Program-made: the position numbers and the translations under genes
Part shown: piece by piece, positions 4,681 to 12,900 of the stretch
Position numbering within the stretch: the stretch's first letter is position 1
Layout of the letters: the number at the start of each line of letters is the position of its first letter
Assembly: GCA_900770075.1 (NCBI GenBank)
Contig: CAAGIZ010000159.1
Span: 1 to 13,549 of the forward strand
Source: Spirochaetia bacterium
Lineage (GTDB): Bacteria; Spirochaetota; Spirochaetia; Treponematales; Treponemataceae
DNA length: 13,549 nt
Reading direction: 5' to 3'
The notes under the pieces: model-generated
Databases searched by the model: none
The model's input: the letters and a program-made list of their open reading frames with translations, nothing else
What the model was told of the DNA's origin: nothing

Positions 4681-5178
4681 ATGGGAAAACTTATTCAGAG
4701 CCACATGGTTCTTCCGTTTCTGAATGACGGAACAGAAGATGTGCCTTCATGGGTGCAGATTCAGAAAGCGGTGGAATGGAATACGTCTTTCAACGCAGAG
4801 ACCGAAGACAGAAAGTACATTGCCGACCGCTATGCAACGACCGAAGTAATGCGCTACAAGCCGTCCGTTCCGATTACCATTACGGCAATCGAAGGGGAAA
4901 AGGATTACGACCTTTTCAACAAAATCAGGAAGACGATGCCGACTGGCGAAAACTGCAAGAAACAGCTTCTTGTGGTGCGCCTTGGTGCCGATGACGAGTA
5001 CAGCGAAGAAAAAGAGTACGAAGCGCAGCTTGCAAACGTTACCATAGTCCTTGATTCAGAAGACACGGTAAATTCTCAGATAAGCATAACGCTTCACTAC
5101 AACGGCACTCCTGTAGACGGAACCGTAACCTTTACGGAAGGCGTTCCTTCGTTTACGAAAAAAGCGGCTTCAGCGTAA
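4681..5178 (+). CDS. Major tail (tube) protein
   Basis: 165 residues, predominantly beta: PSWVQIQKAVEWNTSFNAET near the start, PITITAIEGEKDYDLFNKIR in the middle, and VTIVLDSEDTVNSQISITLH with a TVTFTEG ending. This profile (strands, a helix after 'D.d...i', then paired strands and a final 'G.V.f.g') fits siphovirus tail tube proteins that polymerise around the tape measure. An excellent ribosome site, AAAAAAGGAG (4663-4672), is 8 nt upstream. The Gp15-like gene begins at the next base after the stop. Length and location between tail terminator and assembly protein support the call. Confidence 0.82.
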   Translation: MGKLIQSHMVLPFLNDGTEDVPSWVQIQKAVEWNTSFNAETEDRKYIADRYATTEVMRYKPSVPITITAIEGEKDYDLFNKIRKTMPTGENCKKQLLVVRLGADDEYSEEKEYEAQLANVTIVLDSEDTVNSQISITLHYNGTPVDGTVTFTEGVPSFTKKAASA

Positions 5179-5739
5179 ATGATTGACCTTTCCCGCGCTT
5201 TCCTGCCCGATACGGTAACCGTTGAAGGCAGGGATTTTCCTGTACATACAGACTTCCGCTTCTGGATAATTTTTGTCCGCAAAGTAAAGGACATTGAAAA
5301 CTGTCAGTACGGTGACTTTGACTTTATTTTTGCAGACGAAATCCCGGAAAACAGGGAAGAAGCCTTTAGCGCACTCTGTCAGTTTGCCTTTCCTGTTCCT
5401 GAGCTTCCGAGAAAGACCGGCTCAGAAAAAAGCGACATAATCCCCTACGATTTTGACATTGACGCAGACTACATCTTTGCGGCTTTTTACCAGCAGTACA
5501 GAATTGACCTGTGCGACGAAAAGCTGCGCCTGCACTGGTATAAGTTTACGGCACTTTTTAACGGACTGAAAGACACGAAATTTGACGACATCATAAGCTG
5601 GCGTTTTTTTGTTCCGGGCGAAAAATACGATGCAGAAAAAGAAAGGCTCAGGTTAAGGCAGAAATGGGAAATAAAGCACAAGCCTACGAAAAAAGAAAAG
5701 GAAACAGTAGAAAATTTCAGAAAGCACTTGAAATGCTGA
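5179..5739 (+). CDS. Gp15-family tail assembly protein
   Basis: 186 residues matching the phage Gp15 family pattern: an N-terminal TDFRFWIIFVRKVKD region, a central FDIDADYIFAAFYQQYRIDL followed by LHWYKFTALFNGL and TKFDDIISWR, and a basic C-terminus with KWEIKHKPTKKEKE. Gp15 proteins sit just before the tape measure gene and act as tail assembly chaperones. The ATG directly abuts the preceding TAA (5176-5178) and has no good ribosome site, so it probably depends on translational coupling. Normally the tape measure would follow; here 694 bp of antisense genes intervene. Its stop is 5 nt from the convergent stop of the minus-strand 55-aa gene. Confidence 0.86.
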   Translation: MIDLSRAFLPDTVTVEGRDFPVHTDFRFWIIFVRKVKDIENCQYGDFDFIFADEIPENREEAFSALCQFAFPVPELPRKTGSEKSDIIPYDFDIDADYIFAAFYQQYRIDLCDEKLRLHWYKFTALFNGLKDTKFDDIISWRFFVPGEKYDAEKERLRLRQKWEIKHKPTKKEKETVENFRKHLKC

Positions 5740-5744
5740 AAGGG

Positions 5745-5912
5745 TTAGTCAAAAGGAGAGTCATCAAAAGCCGTTTCAAGGTTTATAATGTCGCTATTAT
5801 CATTTTCGTCATAATTTTCTGATTTTTTCTCGTCTTCTTCTAAATCTACAATCTTCTTCAGAAATTTAAATAAAAAAACTAAAAATATTATAGAGAAGAT
5901 AAGTTTCAGCAT
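5745..5912 (-). CDS. 55-aa membrane peptide with acidic tail
   Basis: 55 residues: MLKLIFSIIFLVFLFKF forms one hydrophobic span (residues 1-18), followed by a basic KKIV and then a strongly acidic tail (LEEDEKKSENYDENDNSD, ending DDSPFD). This suggests a span with the C-terminus in the cytoplasm or a signal-anchor. Reading on the minus strand, AGGAG (5921-5925) is 8 nt before ATG and a near-consensus promoter lies at 5934-5961, giving a leader of about 15 nt. It converges with the Gp15 gene. No family is recognised. An autonomous antisense gene inside a structural operon fits a phage 'moron' such as a superinfection-exclusion or lysogenic-conversion gene; that is inference. Confidence 0.72.
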   Translation of the reverse strand: MLKLIFSIIFLVFLFKFLKKIVDLEEDEKKSENYDENDNSDIINLETAFDDSPFD

Positions 5913-5927
5913 TTTTGTTTCTCCTAC

Positions 5928-6065
5928 GACTATATTATAAAACCAAGGCTTAAAAAGTCAAAAGGGAAAATAATATAGGAAGTAGCGAGAAAAACATAAA
6001 CATAAAGATTGCGGCTAACACAGAAAGTGCTGCAAAAGGTATTGATGAGATTACAAAAAAATTAA
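5928..6065 (+). repeat. Duplicate of the tape-measure start region, upstream copy
   Basis: This stretch repeats 6389-6524. The last 87 bp (5979-6065) are identical to 6438-6524. The first part, including the shared 14-bp word at 5928-5941, is diverged with one small indel. It carries the minus-strand promoter of the 55-aa gene and the first 30 codons of the tape measure. The 459-bp offset encloses two other antisense genes. Confidence 0.93.
5934..5961 (-). promoter_or_regulatory. Minus-strand promoter for the 55-aa gene
   Basis: Minus strand: TTGACT (5956-5961), a 16-nt spacer and a perfect TATAAT (5934-5939). Transcription should start near 5927, 15 nt before the ATG. Architecture and spacing are the same as in the promoter at 6395-6422. 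Confidence 0.8.
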
Positions 6066-6091
6066 TCTGGATTATATGGAGGACACCCTGA
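5975..6091 (+). pseudogene. Remnant of the tape-measure gene start
   Basis: In the frame matching the tape measure, codons 3 to 30 are identical to those of the intact gene at 6434. The initiating ATG is replaced by ATA (5975-5977) and codon 2 differs. Homology stops at 6065, after which the frame runs through unrelated sequence to TGA (6089-6091). With no start codon and only about 30 homologous codons it is not expressed as a protein. It marks a recombination or duplication event that created the antisense island. Confidence 0.85.
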
Positions 6092-6199
6092 GTTTACTAA
6101 ATCGAGCCATTCTTCAGATATAGGTTCTTCATCTTCGTAACGCCATGCACTTTTTTCTACATAAATAAAAAATATTATTAAAAATATTATAAGCCCCAT
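6062..6199 (-). CDS. 45-aa membrane peptide
   Basis: 45 residues: a hydrophobic span (MGLIIFLIIFFIYV, residues 1-14) and an acidic soluble tail (YEDEEPISEEWLDL, ending CPPYNPD). The tail looks like the lumenal or cytoplasmic part of a signal-anchored peptide; the single Cys44-region residue (C39) is not in a lipobox. AGAGG (6207-6211) lies 7 nt before ATG. The stop codon (6062-6064) lies inside the duplicated tape-measure segment, so the present C-terminus was set by the duplication junction and may be shortened or altered. There is no strong own promoter; it probably shares the 6395-6422 promoter with the 39-aa gene 53 bp upstream. No family recognised. Confidence 0.65.
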   Translation of the reverse strand: MGLIIFLIIFFIYVEKSAWRYEDEEPISEEWLDLVNSGCPPYNPD

Positions 6200-6209
6200 A
6201 AACACACCT

Positions 6210-6224
6210 CTATACTGACTATAG
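6210..6224. repeat. Short palindrome upstream of the 45-aa gene
   Basis: CTATA-CTGAC-TATAG, a perfect 5-bp inverted repeat with a 5-nt centre. It includes the recurrent GACTATA word (6217-6223) at the same distance from the start codon as in the other two antisense genes. It may be an operator or a weak -10 (TATAGT on the minus strand); no good -35 was found. Confidence 0.35.
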
Positions 6225-6252
6225 TGGAAACTGCTTCCTGTATGAGGGTAAA

Positions 6253-6372
6253 TTAAAACAAATCTCCAAATTGATTAAACGGTCCGCCATAATCATCATG
6301 CTTTTTGCAATAATTCCAAAAAGCTTTATATAAAAGCACGGTAGCAATAACGCCCAAAATAAACTCAAGCAT
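6253..6372 (-). CDS. 39-aa membrane peptide
   Basis: 39 residues: MLEFILGVIATVLLYKAFW is a single hydrophobic span, followed by NYCKKHDDYGG and an aromatic end (FNQFGDLF). A GGGGG ribosome site (6379-6383) is 6 nt before ATG, and a near-consensus minus-strand promoter lies at 6395-6422. It is the first gene of a likely two-gene antisense unit with the 45-aa gene. The promoter's -35 box overlaps the ribosome site of the + strand tape measure, so the two genes share a compact divergent control region. No family is recognised; a moron-type membrane peptide is the best description. Confidence 0.7.
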   Translation of the reverse strand: MLEFILGVIATVLLYKAFWNYCKKHDDYGGPFNQFGDLF

Positions 6373-6388
6373 ATAGAACCCCCTTTAT

Positions 6389-6524
6389 GACTATATTATA
6401 AAACAGAACAATAAAAAGTCAAAGGAAAATGATATGAGAAGTAGCGAGAAAAACATAAACATAAAGATTGCGGCTAACACAGAAAGTGCTGCAAAAGGTA
6501 TTGATGAGATTACAAAAAAATTAA
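6389..6524 (+). repeat. Duplicate of the tape-measure start region, downstream copy
   Basis: The functional copy of the repeat at 5928-6065. It contains the minus-strand promoter of the 39-aa gene, the tape-measure ribosome site, its ATG and its first 30 codons. Confidence 0.93.
6395..6422 (-). promoter_or_regulatory. Minus-strand promoter for the 39-aa/45-aa unit
   Basis: Minus strand: TTGACT (6417-6422), a 16-nt spacer, TATAAT (6395-6400). Initiation is expected near 6388, 15 nt before the ATG at 6372. The spacer sequence differs from the 5934-5961 copy while both boxes are conserved, suggesting selection on the promoter. Confidence 0.8.
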
Positions 6525-8752
6525 ACAAATTTGAAAAAGAATCTAAATCAAAATTATCTACATTTGCAAAATTTGGCTCTGCAATATCAGGCGTGGGGTT
6601 TGCACTTTCAACCGCAAAGAAAGCTTTTGGTGTTGTCACCAAGGCTATCTCCGAATGTTCTGAGGCTTACAAAAAGCAGACAAGTGCAGAAATCCTCCTG
6701 GAAACTGCTGTAAAAAATAACCCTTACATGGACGTTAGAAACGTAGCTGCTTTAAAAGATTATGCCAGCCACCTGCAGTCAATTTCAACGGTGGGTGATG
6801 AAGAGCTCCTTCCTTTTATGGCTCAGCTTGCAGCCGCAGGACGTACGCAGGCAGAAATTCAGGACATAATGAGCGCAGCCTTGGACGTTTCTGCCAGCGG
6901 TGCAATGTCGCTTGAAAGTGCTGTAAAAAATCTAAACAAAACATATTCCGGGCTGTCTGGTGAACTTGGTGAGAGTATTCCTCAAATAAAACAACTTACA
7001 AAAGAACAGCTTAAAAACGGCGAAGCGGTAAAAATCGTTGCAAAACAGTACAAGGGGATGAACAAGGAAGCCTCCGACAGCGTAGGATACGTAGAAAGAT
7101 TTAAGAACGCTGCAGGAGATTTTCGTGAAAGAATCGGTGAAGTATTCAATCCTTTGGCAAGGGGAGTAACCAATTTTTTTACAAAGGTGATAAGTACCCT
7201 AAACAGCGGTTATGATGCAATTAAAAAATTGATGATCAACAGAGCCGGCGAATTTGAAGGATATGGGCTCACTGCTGAAGAAAAGGCCATAGCAGAGGAG
7301 ATTGCATCATTAGAAAGGCAGAATACAGCCAAAAAAGCGGCACTCGAAAAAAGCATAGAAGGCCTCGAAAGCAGTATTGAAAAGGCAAGAAATAAAAGGG
7401 GGAATGAAGATTACGTAAAAGACTTGGAGTCCCGCATCCAGTCCATGAGGGGAGACATTAAAAAAATGGACGATGAGCTTGCAGCAAAAGAAGAGCAGCG
7501 CCTGCAAATCCAGGAAAAAATGAAGAAAAAAAGGCAGGAAGCTCTTGAGCTGAAAAAACAGGAAGAACAGGACGGGGAAGTTAAAAAAGCAAAAGATGCG
7601 TTTGATAAAACGATTGCGGATTTTGAAAAAGAAATAAAATACCGCCGTCAGACAGGGGAAGTAATCTCCGAACAACAGGAAAAGCAGGAACGGCTTAACC
7701 AGCTTATTTCAGCGTATATAGATATGCGTAAAAGTGCGCAGGGAATTACTGACGATGACCAGAAAGTCGTTAGTATTTTAAAAGAAATAAAAAAACTGTC
7801 AGAGGGAGTGAATTTCTCCATCCCCGAAATGCCGGCTCTGGACAACCTCGGAAGCCAGGAGCAGATTGACGCACTGGAAAACTATATGCAGCTTCTTCTG
7901 AACCTGAAGGACAACGTAAACGAAGGAACTGACGCATGGAACAGGCTTGAACAGGCAATTCAGGGCGTTATCGGACAGATTGACCTGCTCAAAAATACAA
8001 CTGACGGCTGGGATGCAATGAACATGGGGGAAAAGGCGCAGTATGTCCAGCAGAAATTCACGGAACTTGGAAGCGGGATAAATACCGCTCTGTCTACGGC
8101 AGGCGAGGCAATGCAGAACCAGACAAGTGCAGACGTGCAGAACCTTAAAAACCAGTACGACATGGGGCTTTTGAGTGAAAAAGAATATTATTCCAAAAAA
8201 GACGAGCTGGAAAAGAAAGGTGCCAGAAACCTCTACAAGGTACAGCTTGCAGAGTGGGGGTTGAACCTTTTGATGACACAATCCCAGATGGCCCTTGCAA
8301 TTGCAAAAGCCCTGTCTTCCGGCACTCCTCCTTTAAGTTACGTGGAAGCGGCAATAATGGGAGTTTCTGCGGCTTCCCAGCTTGCAGCTCAGATTGCGGC
8401 AAAGCCCGTGCCTCCTTCCTTTGCTTCCGGCGGTATCGTTCCGGGGTCTTCTTATTCCGGAGACAAGGTAAGCGCAAACGTAAACTCAGGCGAGATGATT
8501 TTAAATGCACGGCAGCAGAGGGAACTTTGGGAAACGGCAAACGGCGGACGGTACGGTTCGGGAAGACCTGTATTCAACATAAGCATAGAAAATTCTGCTT
8601 CTGACGTTGCAGGGGCAAGCGTAGTTCCGGGGGCTGACGGCTTTACCGTTGCAATCAAAAAAATCGTAAGCGATGCAATGGCAAACGGCGAAATGAACGA
8701 CAGTTACCAGGTTATGAAGGCGAACATATACGGACGGAGGATAACAAACTAA
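6434..8752 (+). CDS. Tail tape measure protein
   Basis: 772 residues, the largest protein of the central tail module. It sets tail length and helps DNA delivery. The order is: an N-terminal helical region (residues 1-40), a mixed helical domain with AQLAAAGRTQAEIQDIMSAA (about 130-160), and a long charged coiled coil (about 280-420, repeated K/E/Q with EEQRLQIQEKMKKKRQEA). Further helices follow, then a hydrophobic stretch (about 605-655) leading to FASGGIVPG and VNSGEMILNARQQRELW. That last block is a hallmark of tape-measure C-termini. AAAGGA (6422-6427) is 6 nt before the ATG. Its first 30 codons are duplicated 459 bp upstream. The next gene starts at the base after its stop. Confidence 0.93.
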   Translation: MRSSEKNINIKIAANTESAAKGIDEITKKLNKFEKESKSKLSTFAKFGSAISGVGFALSTAKKAFGVVTKAISECSEAYKKQTSAEILLETAVKNNPYMDVRNVAALKDYASHLQSISTVGDEELLPFMAQLAAAGRTQAEIQDIMSAALDVSASGAMSLESAVKNLNKTYSGLSGELGESIPQIKQLTKEQLKNGEAVKIVAKQYKGMNKEASDSVGYVERFKNAAGDFRERIGEVFNPLARGVTNFFTKVISTLNSGYDAIKKLMINRAGEFEGYGLTAEEKAIAEEIASLERQNTAKKAALEKSIEGLESSIEKARNKRGNEDYVKDLESRIQSMRGDIKKMDDELAAKEEQRLQIQEKMKKKRQEALELKKQEEQDGEVKKAKDAFDKTIADFEKEIKYRRQTGEVISEQQEKQERLNQLISAYIDMRKSAQGITDDDQKVVSILKEIKKLSEGVNFSIPEMPALDNLGSQEQIDALENYMQLLLNLKDNVNEGTDAWNRLEQAIQGVIGQIDLLKNTTDGWDAMNMGEKAQYVQQKFTELGSGINTALSTAGEAMQNQTSADVQNLKNQYDMGLLSEKEYYSKKDELEKKGARNLYKVQLAEWGLNLLMTQSQMALAIAKALSSGTPPLSYVEAAIMGVSAASQLAAQIAAKPVPPSFASGGIVPGSSYSGDKVSANVNSGEMILNARQQRELWETANGGRYGSGRPVFNISIENSASDVAGASVVPGADGFTVAIKKIVSDAMANGEMNDSYQVMKANIYGRRITN

Positions 8753-9109
8753 ATGAAAACATGGCCGCAAAACGTAAGCAAAAAAGCCTATGAGCTTAGC
8801 GTAACTTTCGGAAAAAACTACACGGAAGTGTCTTTTGAAGCAGGAACGAAAAGGCGCATACTCAACGACTTAAAGGTGCGGAAAAAGTACTCGTTCAAAA
8901 TTGACATGCAGGACGATCCTGTAAACCAGAACACCGAATACAAAAAATTCATGAACTGGTTTGAAACGGAAATCCACGGCGGGGCAGAAAGCTTTTCTTT
9001 TATTGATTTTGAAAACACGGCTTACGAAAAGGAATATTTTTTCTCTGACAGCCCTTCGGTTACGGGGCAGGAAATAAAAACCCTTTCTTTCAGCGTGGAG
9101 GAAGCATGA
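8753..9109 (+). CDS. Lambda gpM-like minor tail protein
   Basis: 118 residues, close to lambda gpM (about 109). Beta-rich: VTFGKNYTEVSFEAGTKRRI at the N-terminus, then KYSFKIDMQDD, a helix KKFMNWFETEIHGGAESFSF, and a final strand region KTLSFSVEEA. The G-x-x-x-R-x-x-L...f.l pattern and a helix before '[G]GaesFsf.d' resemble the distal tail adaptors encoded right after tape measures. A GGAGG site (8737-8741) lies 11 nt upstream within the tape-measure end. It overlaps the next gene by 4 nt (ATGA). The call depends on position and fold pattern, not on a diagnostic motif. Confidence 0.65.
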   Translation: MKTWPQNVSKKAYELSVTFGKNYTEVSFEAGTKRRILNDLKVRKKYSFKIDMQDDPVNQNTEYKKFMNWFETEIHGGAESFSFIDFENTAYEKEYFFSDSPSVTGQEIKTLSFSVEEA

Positions 9110-9555
9110 CGGATTCTGAACTTTTTGAACTTTTGACCAGAAAACAGGGCGGCTTTTCCCTGCCTGTCTTAATCACCATTACCGACGGCTCCAGTTCCCT
9201 GCGGTACGTCAATTCAAGGGATAAAATCACTTTTGGAGGAAATGCCTTTGAGCCGGAAGTTTTTCAGGTTTCCTTCAATGCAGACGCACTGGGCTTTTTC
9301 GGAGGCGGAACCCTTGAGATTGCAAGAAATTTCGATGTCGTTTCCATGCTGGAAGAAAACGATGCCGTAACCATTCACATAAACGGTATTCTCTACAACG
9401 GCGAAGTGACAGAACTTTACGGCTACACTTCAAGATACTGCAAGGCTTCTTTTTCAAAATCCACCGTCAAGATAACCATGGAAAAAGACGACAGGCTGTC
9501 CATGACTTTTCCGGCAACCGTATTTTCTGCGGAAAACAACAGCGGAAATGCCTGA
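9106..9555 (+). CDS. gpL-like / DUF1833-type tail tip protein
   Basis: 149 residues, beta-rich. The N-terminal half reads LPVLITITDGSSSLRYVNSR, then KITFGGNAFEPEVFQVSF, matching the 'I...d....lr..n....it.gG..f.p..f.vs.p' pattern of the DUF1833 family encoded between gpM-like and NlpC/P60 genes in lambda-like tails. It would be the counterpart of gpL in the tail-tip complex, though shorter (lambda gpL is about 230 aa) and without the Fe-S cysteine-rich C-terminal part. GGAGG (9097-9101) precedes the start. The 4-nt overlap with the previous gene implies coupled translation. Confidence 0.72.
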   Translation: MTDSELFELLTRKQGGFSLPVLITITDGSSSLRYVNSRDKITFGGNAFEPEVFQVSFNADALGFFGGGTLEIARNFDVVSMLEENDAVTIHINGILYNGEVTELYGYTSRYCKASFSKSTVKITMEKDDRLSMTFPATVFSAENNSGNA

Positions 9556-9570
9556 GCTGACTATAAAGGC

Positions 9571-9945
9571 ATGGAAGAACTCATTTATGACGACCTGCTT
9601 TCCGTTCCGTTCAAAAAAGGCGGACGGACGGCAGAGGGAATGGACTGCTACGGTCTTTGCATCGAACTTTGCAGACGGTGCGGAAAAATACTCCCGGACT
9701 TTTCAACTTTTGGAACCGTAAACACCAGGAACAGCATCGGCAGAAGGAACGTTTTCAACCGTTTTGTAAAAAGAACGGAAACTCCTGTAAAGCACGGGCT
9801 TGTGGAATATCTGAACGAAAACGGCGAAATCCACATCGGTTTTCTTCTGGACGAAAAGACATACATCCATTCAACACTTGGTGGGGTGAGGGTAACTCCG
9901 CTCTTTGCCCTTAAAAATCCAAAATTCTACGAGGTTTTAAAATGA
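9571..9945 (+). CDS. NlpC/P60 cysteine peptidase of the tail tip
   Basis: 124 residues with an NlpC/P60 core: the PFKKGGRTAEGMDCYGLCIE segment places the catalytic Cys at 26 in the D-C-Y-G-L motif, and the candidate His is His88 in EIHIGFLL, with His100 as a possible third residue. These enzymes cut peptidoglycan stem peptides; in lambda-like phages (gpK) they act in the tail tip for assembly or wall penetration. Only the NlpC half is present; the Mov34/JAB domain of gpK is missing. The start is weakly supported (AAAGG almost touching the ATG, 9565-9569), so initiation may rely on readthrough from the gene ending 15 nt upstream. It overlaps the J-like gene by 4 nt (ATGA). Confidence 0.88.
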   Translation: MEELIYDDLLSVPFKKGGRTAEGMDCYGLCIELCRRCGKILPDFSTFGTVNTRNSIGRRNVFNRFVKRTETPVKHGLVEYLNENGEIHIGFLLDEKTYIHSTLGGVRVTPLFALKNPKFYEVLK

Positions 9946-12900
9946 AAGCGTTAATATACCGCGATTTTTCAGACAGTTTTTTTGAACAAGAAATAAAGGC
10001 AGGAAAAATAAGCGAAGTCCTGCCGGAATATACCGAAGACAAATACGCAGTCCTCGTAAACGGCATAAGACAGAAAACTGATTTTGAAATTAAGGAAGGA
10101 GATGCCATAGTCGTCCGGGCAATCCCCCACGTTACGGGGCTTTTGATTGCCGGCGCAGTAGTGGCAGGGGTCGGGGCAATTGTAGGCGGCGTGGTGGCTT
10201 ACAAGGCAAAAAAGGCTTCGGAAAAGGCAAAGGCTGAAGCCGAAAAGATACAGAACGCAATGAGGGATTCTGGCGGAAGCGTAGACCAGGACCCCACGAT
10301 GCCGGGAGCGTCAAATACGGTCGCCACAGGAAGAACCCAGCCTTTTGTCATGGGGCGCAGACTTTGGACTCCTTACTTCCTCACTCAAGAATGGGACAAC
10401 ATGCGGGGAAGTTACTGGCAGGACGCCATTTCGCAAACCCTCAATGTTGAAATGACCCTCACAATCTCAAAAGATGAAGATTACGACTACCATGCCGAGC
10501 TGAAGATAAAATTCCTTTCTGCATGGAGCGGCGGAACTGACGTTGAATTTATGTTCGGAAGTCATTACGACAACTACAGGATAAAGGTGCTCAAAGGCGA
10601 ATCCCACAGTGCAGGAGACGTAATAAGTGCAAGATTCAGCTGCCTTCACAGAAAAAGGCGGGACGTGCGCATAAATGGAACCGAATTCAATTTTCCTTCC
10701 TGGATGTACGGAGTCAGTGTCGGAGAAAGCAAGTCGGAGACCATAACCGCTTCTAAAACCTTTACCATAAACGAAGCTCGCTGGGAAAAGGGCAACGATG
10801 AATACAACTACCGCGTCCTGCAGGCAGGCTTTGCCGATCAGGCAATCGAAGAAATCCGGGCAGATGACGAAGTTCTGGTAAAATTCAATCCGCCGGTAAC
10901 GGGTGCAGACATCGCCTGCGCTTCCACGCTTTTTCCCGACAGCCGCATAGAAATCCGGGAAAACGGAGAGGCTTTCAGCAATAAAAATTTTGACTGCAAG
11001 ATGGACGTTCAGGAAGTAAACACAGACCTCAAGCTTTCTGACGATGAATCCTATTCAGATTTGGAATACACCATTCCTGTAAACGCAAAGTCAGTTTACA
11101 TCCCCCTTGAGTTTCCTTCAGGAATTTACACCACAAACGACAACGGAAGCCGCTCAAACCGAAAGATAGAAACCCTTGTCCAGTATTCCGCTGACGGCGG
11201 CTCTACCTTCAGCAAACTGGGAACTCAGTTCGGGAAAAACGGCGTCATCGAAGACAACCAGCGCACAGACCTTTATTTCGTGCTCGAACACACCTTTACG
11301 GATTCTGAAGTCGTAAATGCCGTAAAAAATGCACTTCCGATAAAAATAAAAATTTCCTGCCTTACTTCCAAAACCGAAAAAGGAAACACCTGCGACACCA
11401 TGCAGGTTGTAAAAATCCGCTCCCGGCTCATAGACGAAAAACAGGCACGGAAAAACGGGACGGTAACCTACGCACCGCTTTTAAGCCCCCGGATTGACGC
11501 GTTGAGCGTAAAAATCGGATTGTGCCTCAAGGCAACCGAAACGAACAGAGACAAGGCTTCAAAAATCCAGATCGTAACCTGCGGAATGGCAAGGGTATGG
11601 GATTCTTCTTTAAGAACATGGAGCACTGCAAGAAAAGCCACAAGAAACCCGGCTTCCTGGCTTCTGGAAGTGCTTACAAGCAGGACGCATACCGCTTCCA
11701 GAATAGAAGACAGTGAGATAGACCTTGAAAGCTTCGGGGATTTTTACGAATACTGCGAAGAAGAAGGCCTTAACATCGACCTTGTAATTTCTACAGGAGA
11801 CACAAAGGAAAACATCCTCAAGAAAATACTGGAAACAGGAAACGCAGGGCTTTACCGTTCAATCTACGGAAAGCTTTCCGTTGCAATCGACGATAAAAAG
11901 CCCAATGCCGTTGCAGTCCTTAACCAGCAGAACATCATCAGCTTTTCTGCAGAGAAAAACCTTACCCGCAATGTAGACGGCTACAGGGTAACCTTTACCG
12001 ACTGCCGTTACTGGAAGGAAGATACTCAGGTTTTTATGAGGGACGGTTCGGACTATGGGGACGCACCTGCATACGTTGAAATCGAAGAAACAAAAATCGA
12101 CAGCTTTACGGCGGACAGCTCAAAAGGAAATTTCTCTCAGGTCTACAAGTACATGAGGCGCAAAATTAATGCCGACATACTGCGCGCCCACACTTATTCC
12201 CTCGAAATCGGAAAGGAAGGGTATTTCTTCCCACTGTATTCAAAAATAAAAATACAGCACCCGGCACTTTACACGGGACTCGGAAGTTCTTCAATAAAAA
12301 GGCTCATAATCTCTGACGGTTACATAACCGCCCTTGAGCTTTATTCCCCTGCCCAGTACTCGGAAGATGCTCGTTACGGGGTTGTAATCCACTGCGTAAA
12401 AAGTGATTATTCTCGGATTTTAAACGCTGAATACACGGCAGACAGCGAAGAGCCGACTGTCTTAAACCTTGTTACACCTATTGCAACAGACGCCCAGACT
12501 GTTCCTTCTGCCGAAAATATCCTTTCTTTCGGAACTCTTGCAGAAGACGGCTCTTTCAAAACCATAACCAGCGAGCTGACGGTTACCGAAATAAAGCAGA
12601 CGTCAAAGGGTTACCAGATTTCGGGAGTGGATTATTCAGATTCACTTTTTGAATACGGAACCATTCCGCAGTACGAAACAAACCTTACAAAACCAAGGGG
12701 AAGCCTCGGAACGGTTCCCCTTACCAACGACGACCTGCTCAACAAAGTAGAGGAGATAAAAAGCGAACTTGAAAGCCTTGTGTCGGTTGATGTGGTGAAT
12801 TCTTCCCGGAAACCTTCGGACGTTGCTTACTGCTCAGGAATTGCCGAAAAGGACGGAATAAACCTTTCTTCCGTTGCCGGAGGAAATACGATTTTCGATA

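Noticed and set aside
5682..5823. Possible -1 frameshift at an A6 run (5689-5694) extending the Gp15-like protein, like lambda G/GT
   Set aside because: The -1 frame stays open to TGA at 5821-5823, but in the zero frame the run is read AAA-AAA-G and does not form a canonical slippery heptamer. The extension would be the mirror of the 55-aa gene, and the zero-frame end looks natural.
5760..6430. Possible + strand gene in the gap before the tape measure
   Set aside because: No + strand frame with a start and ribosome site was found; the coding signals here are on the minus strand and the only + strand homology is the start-less tape-measure remnant.
7799..8281. 160-codon open frame on the minus strand inside the tape-measure gene
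   Set aside because: It is a mirror of a confidently identified coding region, has no ribosome site or promoter, and its Cys/Leu/Phe-rich product looks like antisense translation.
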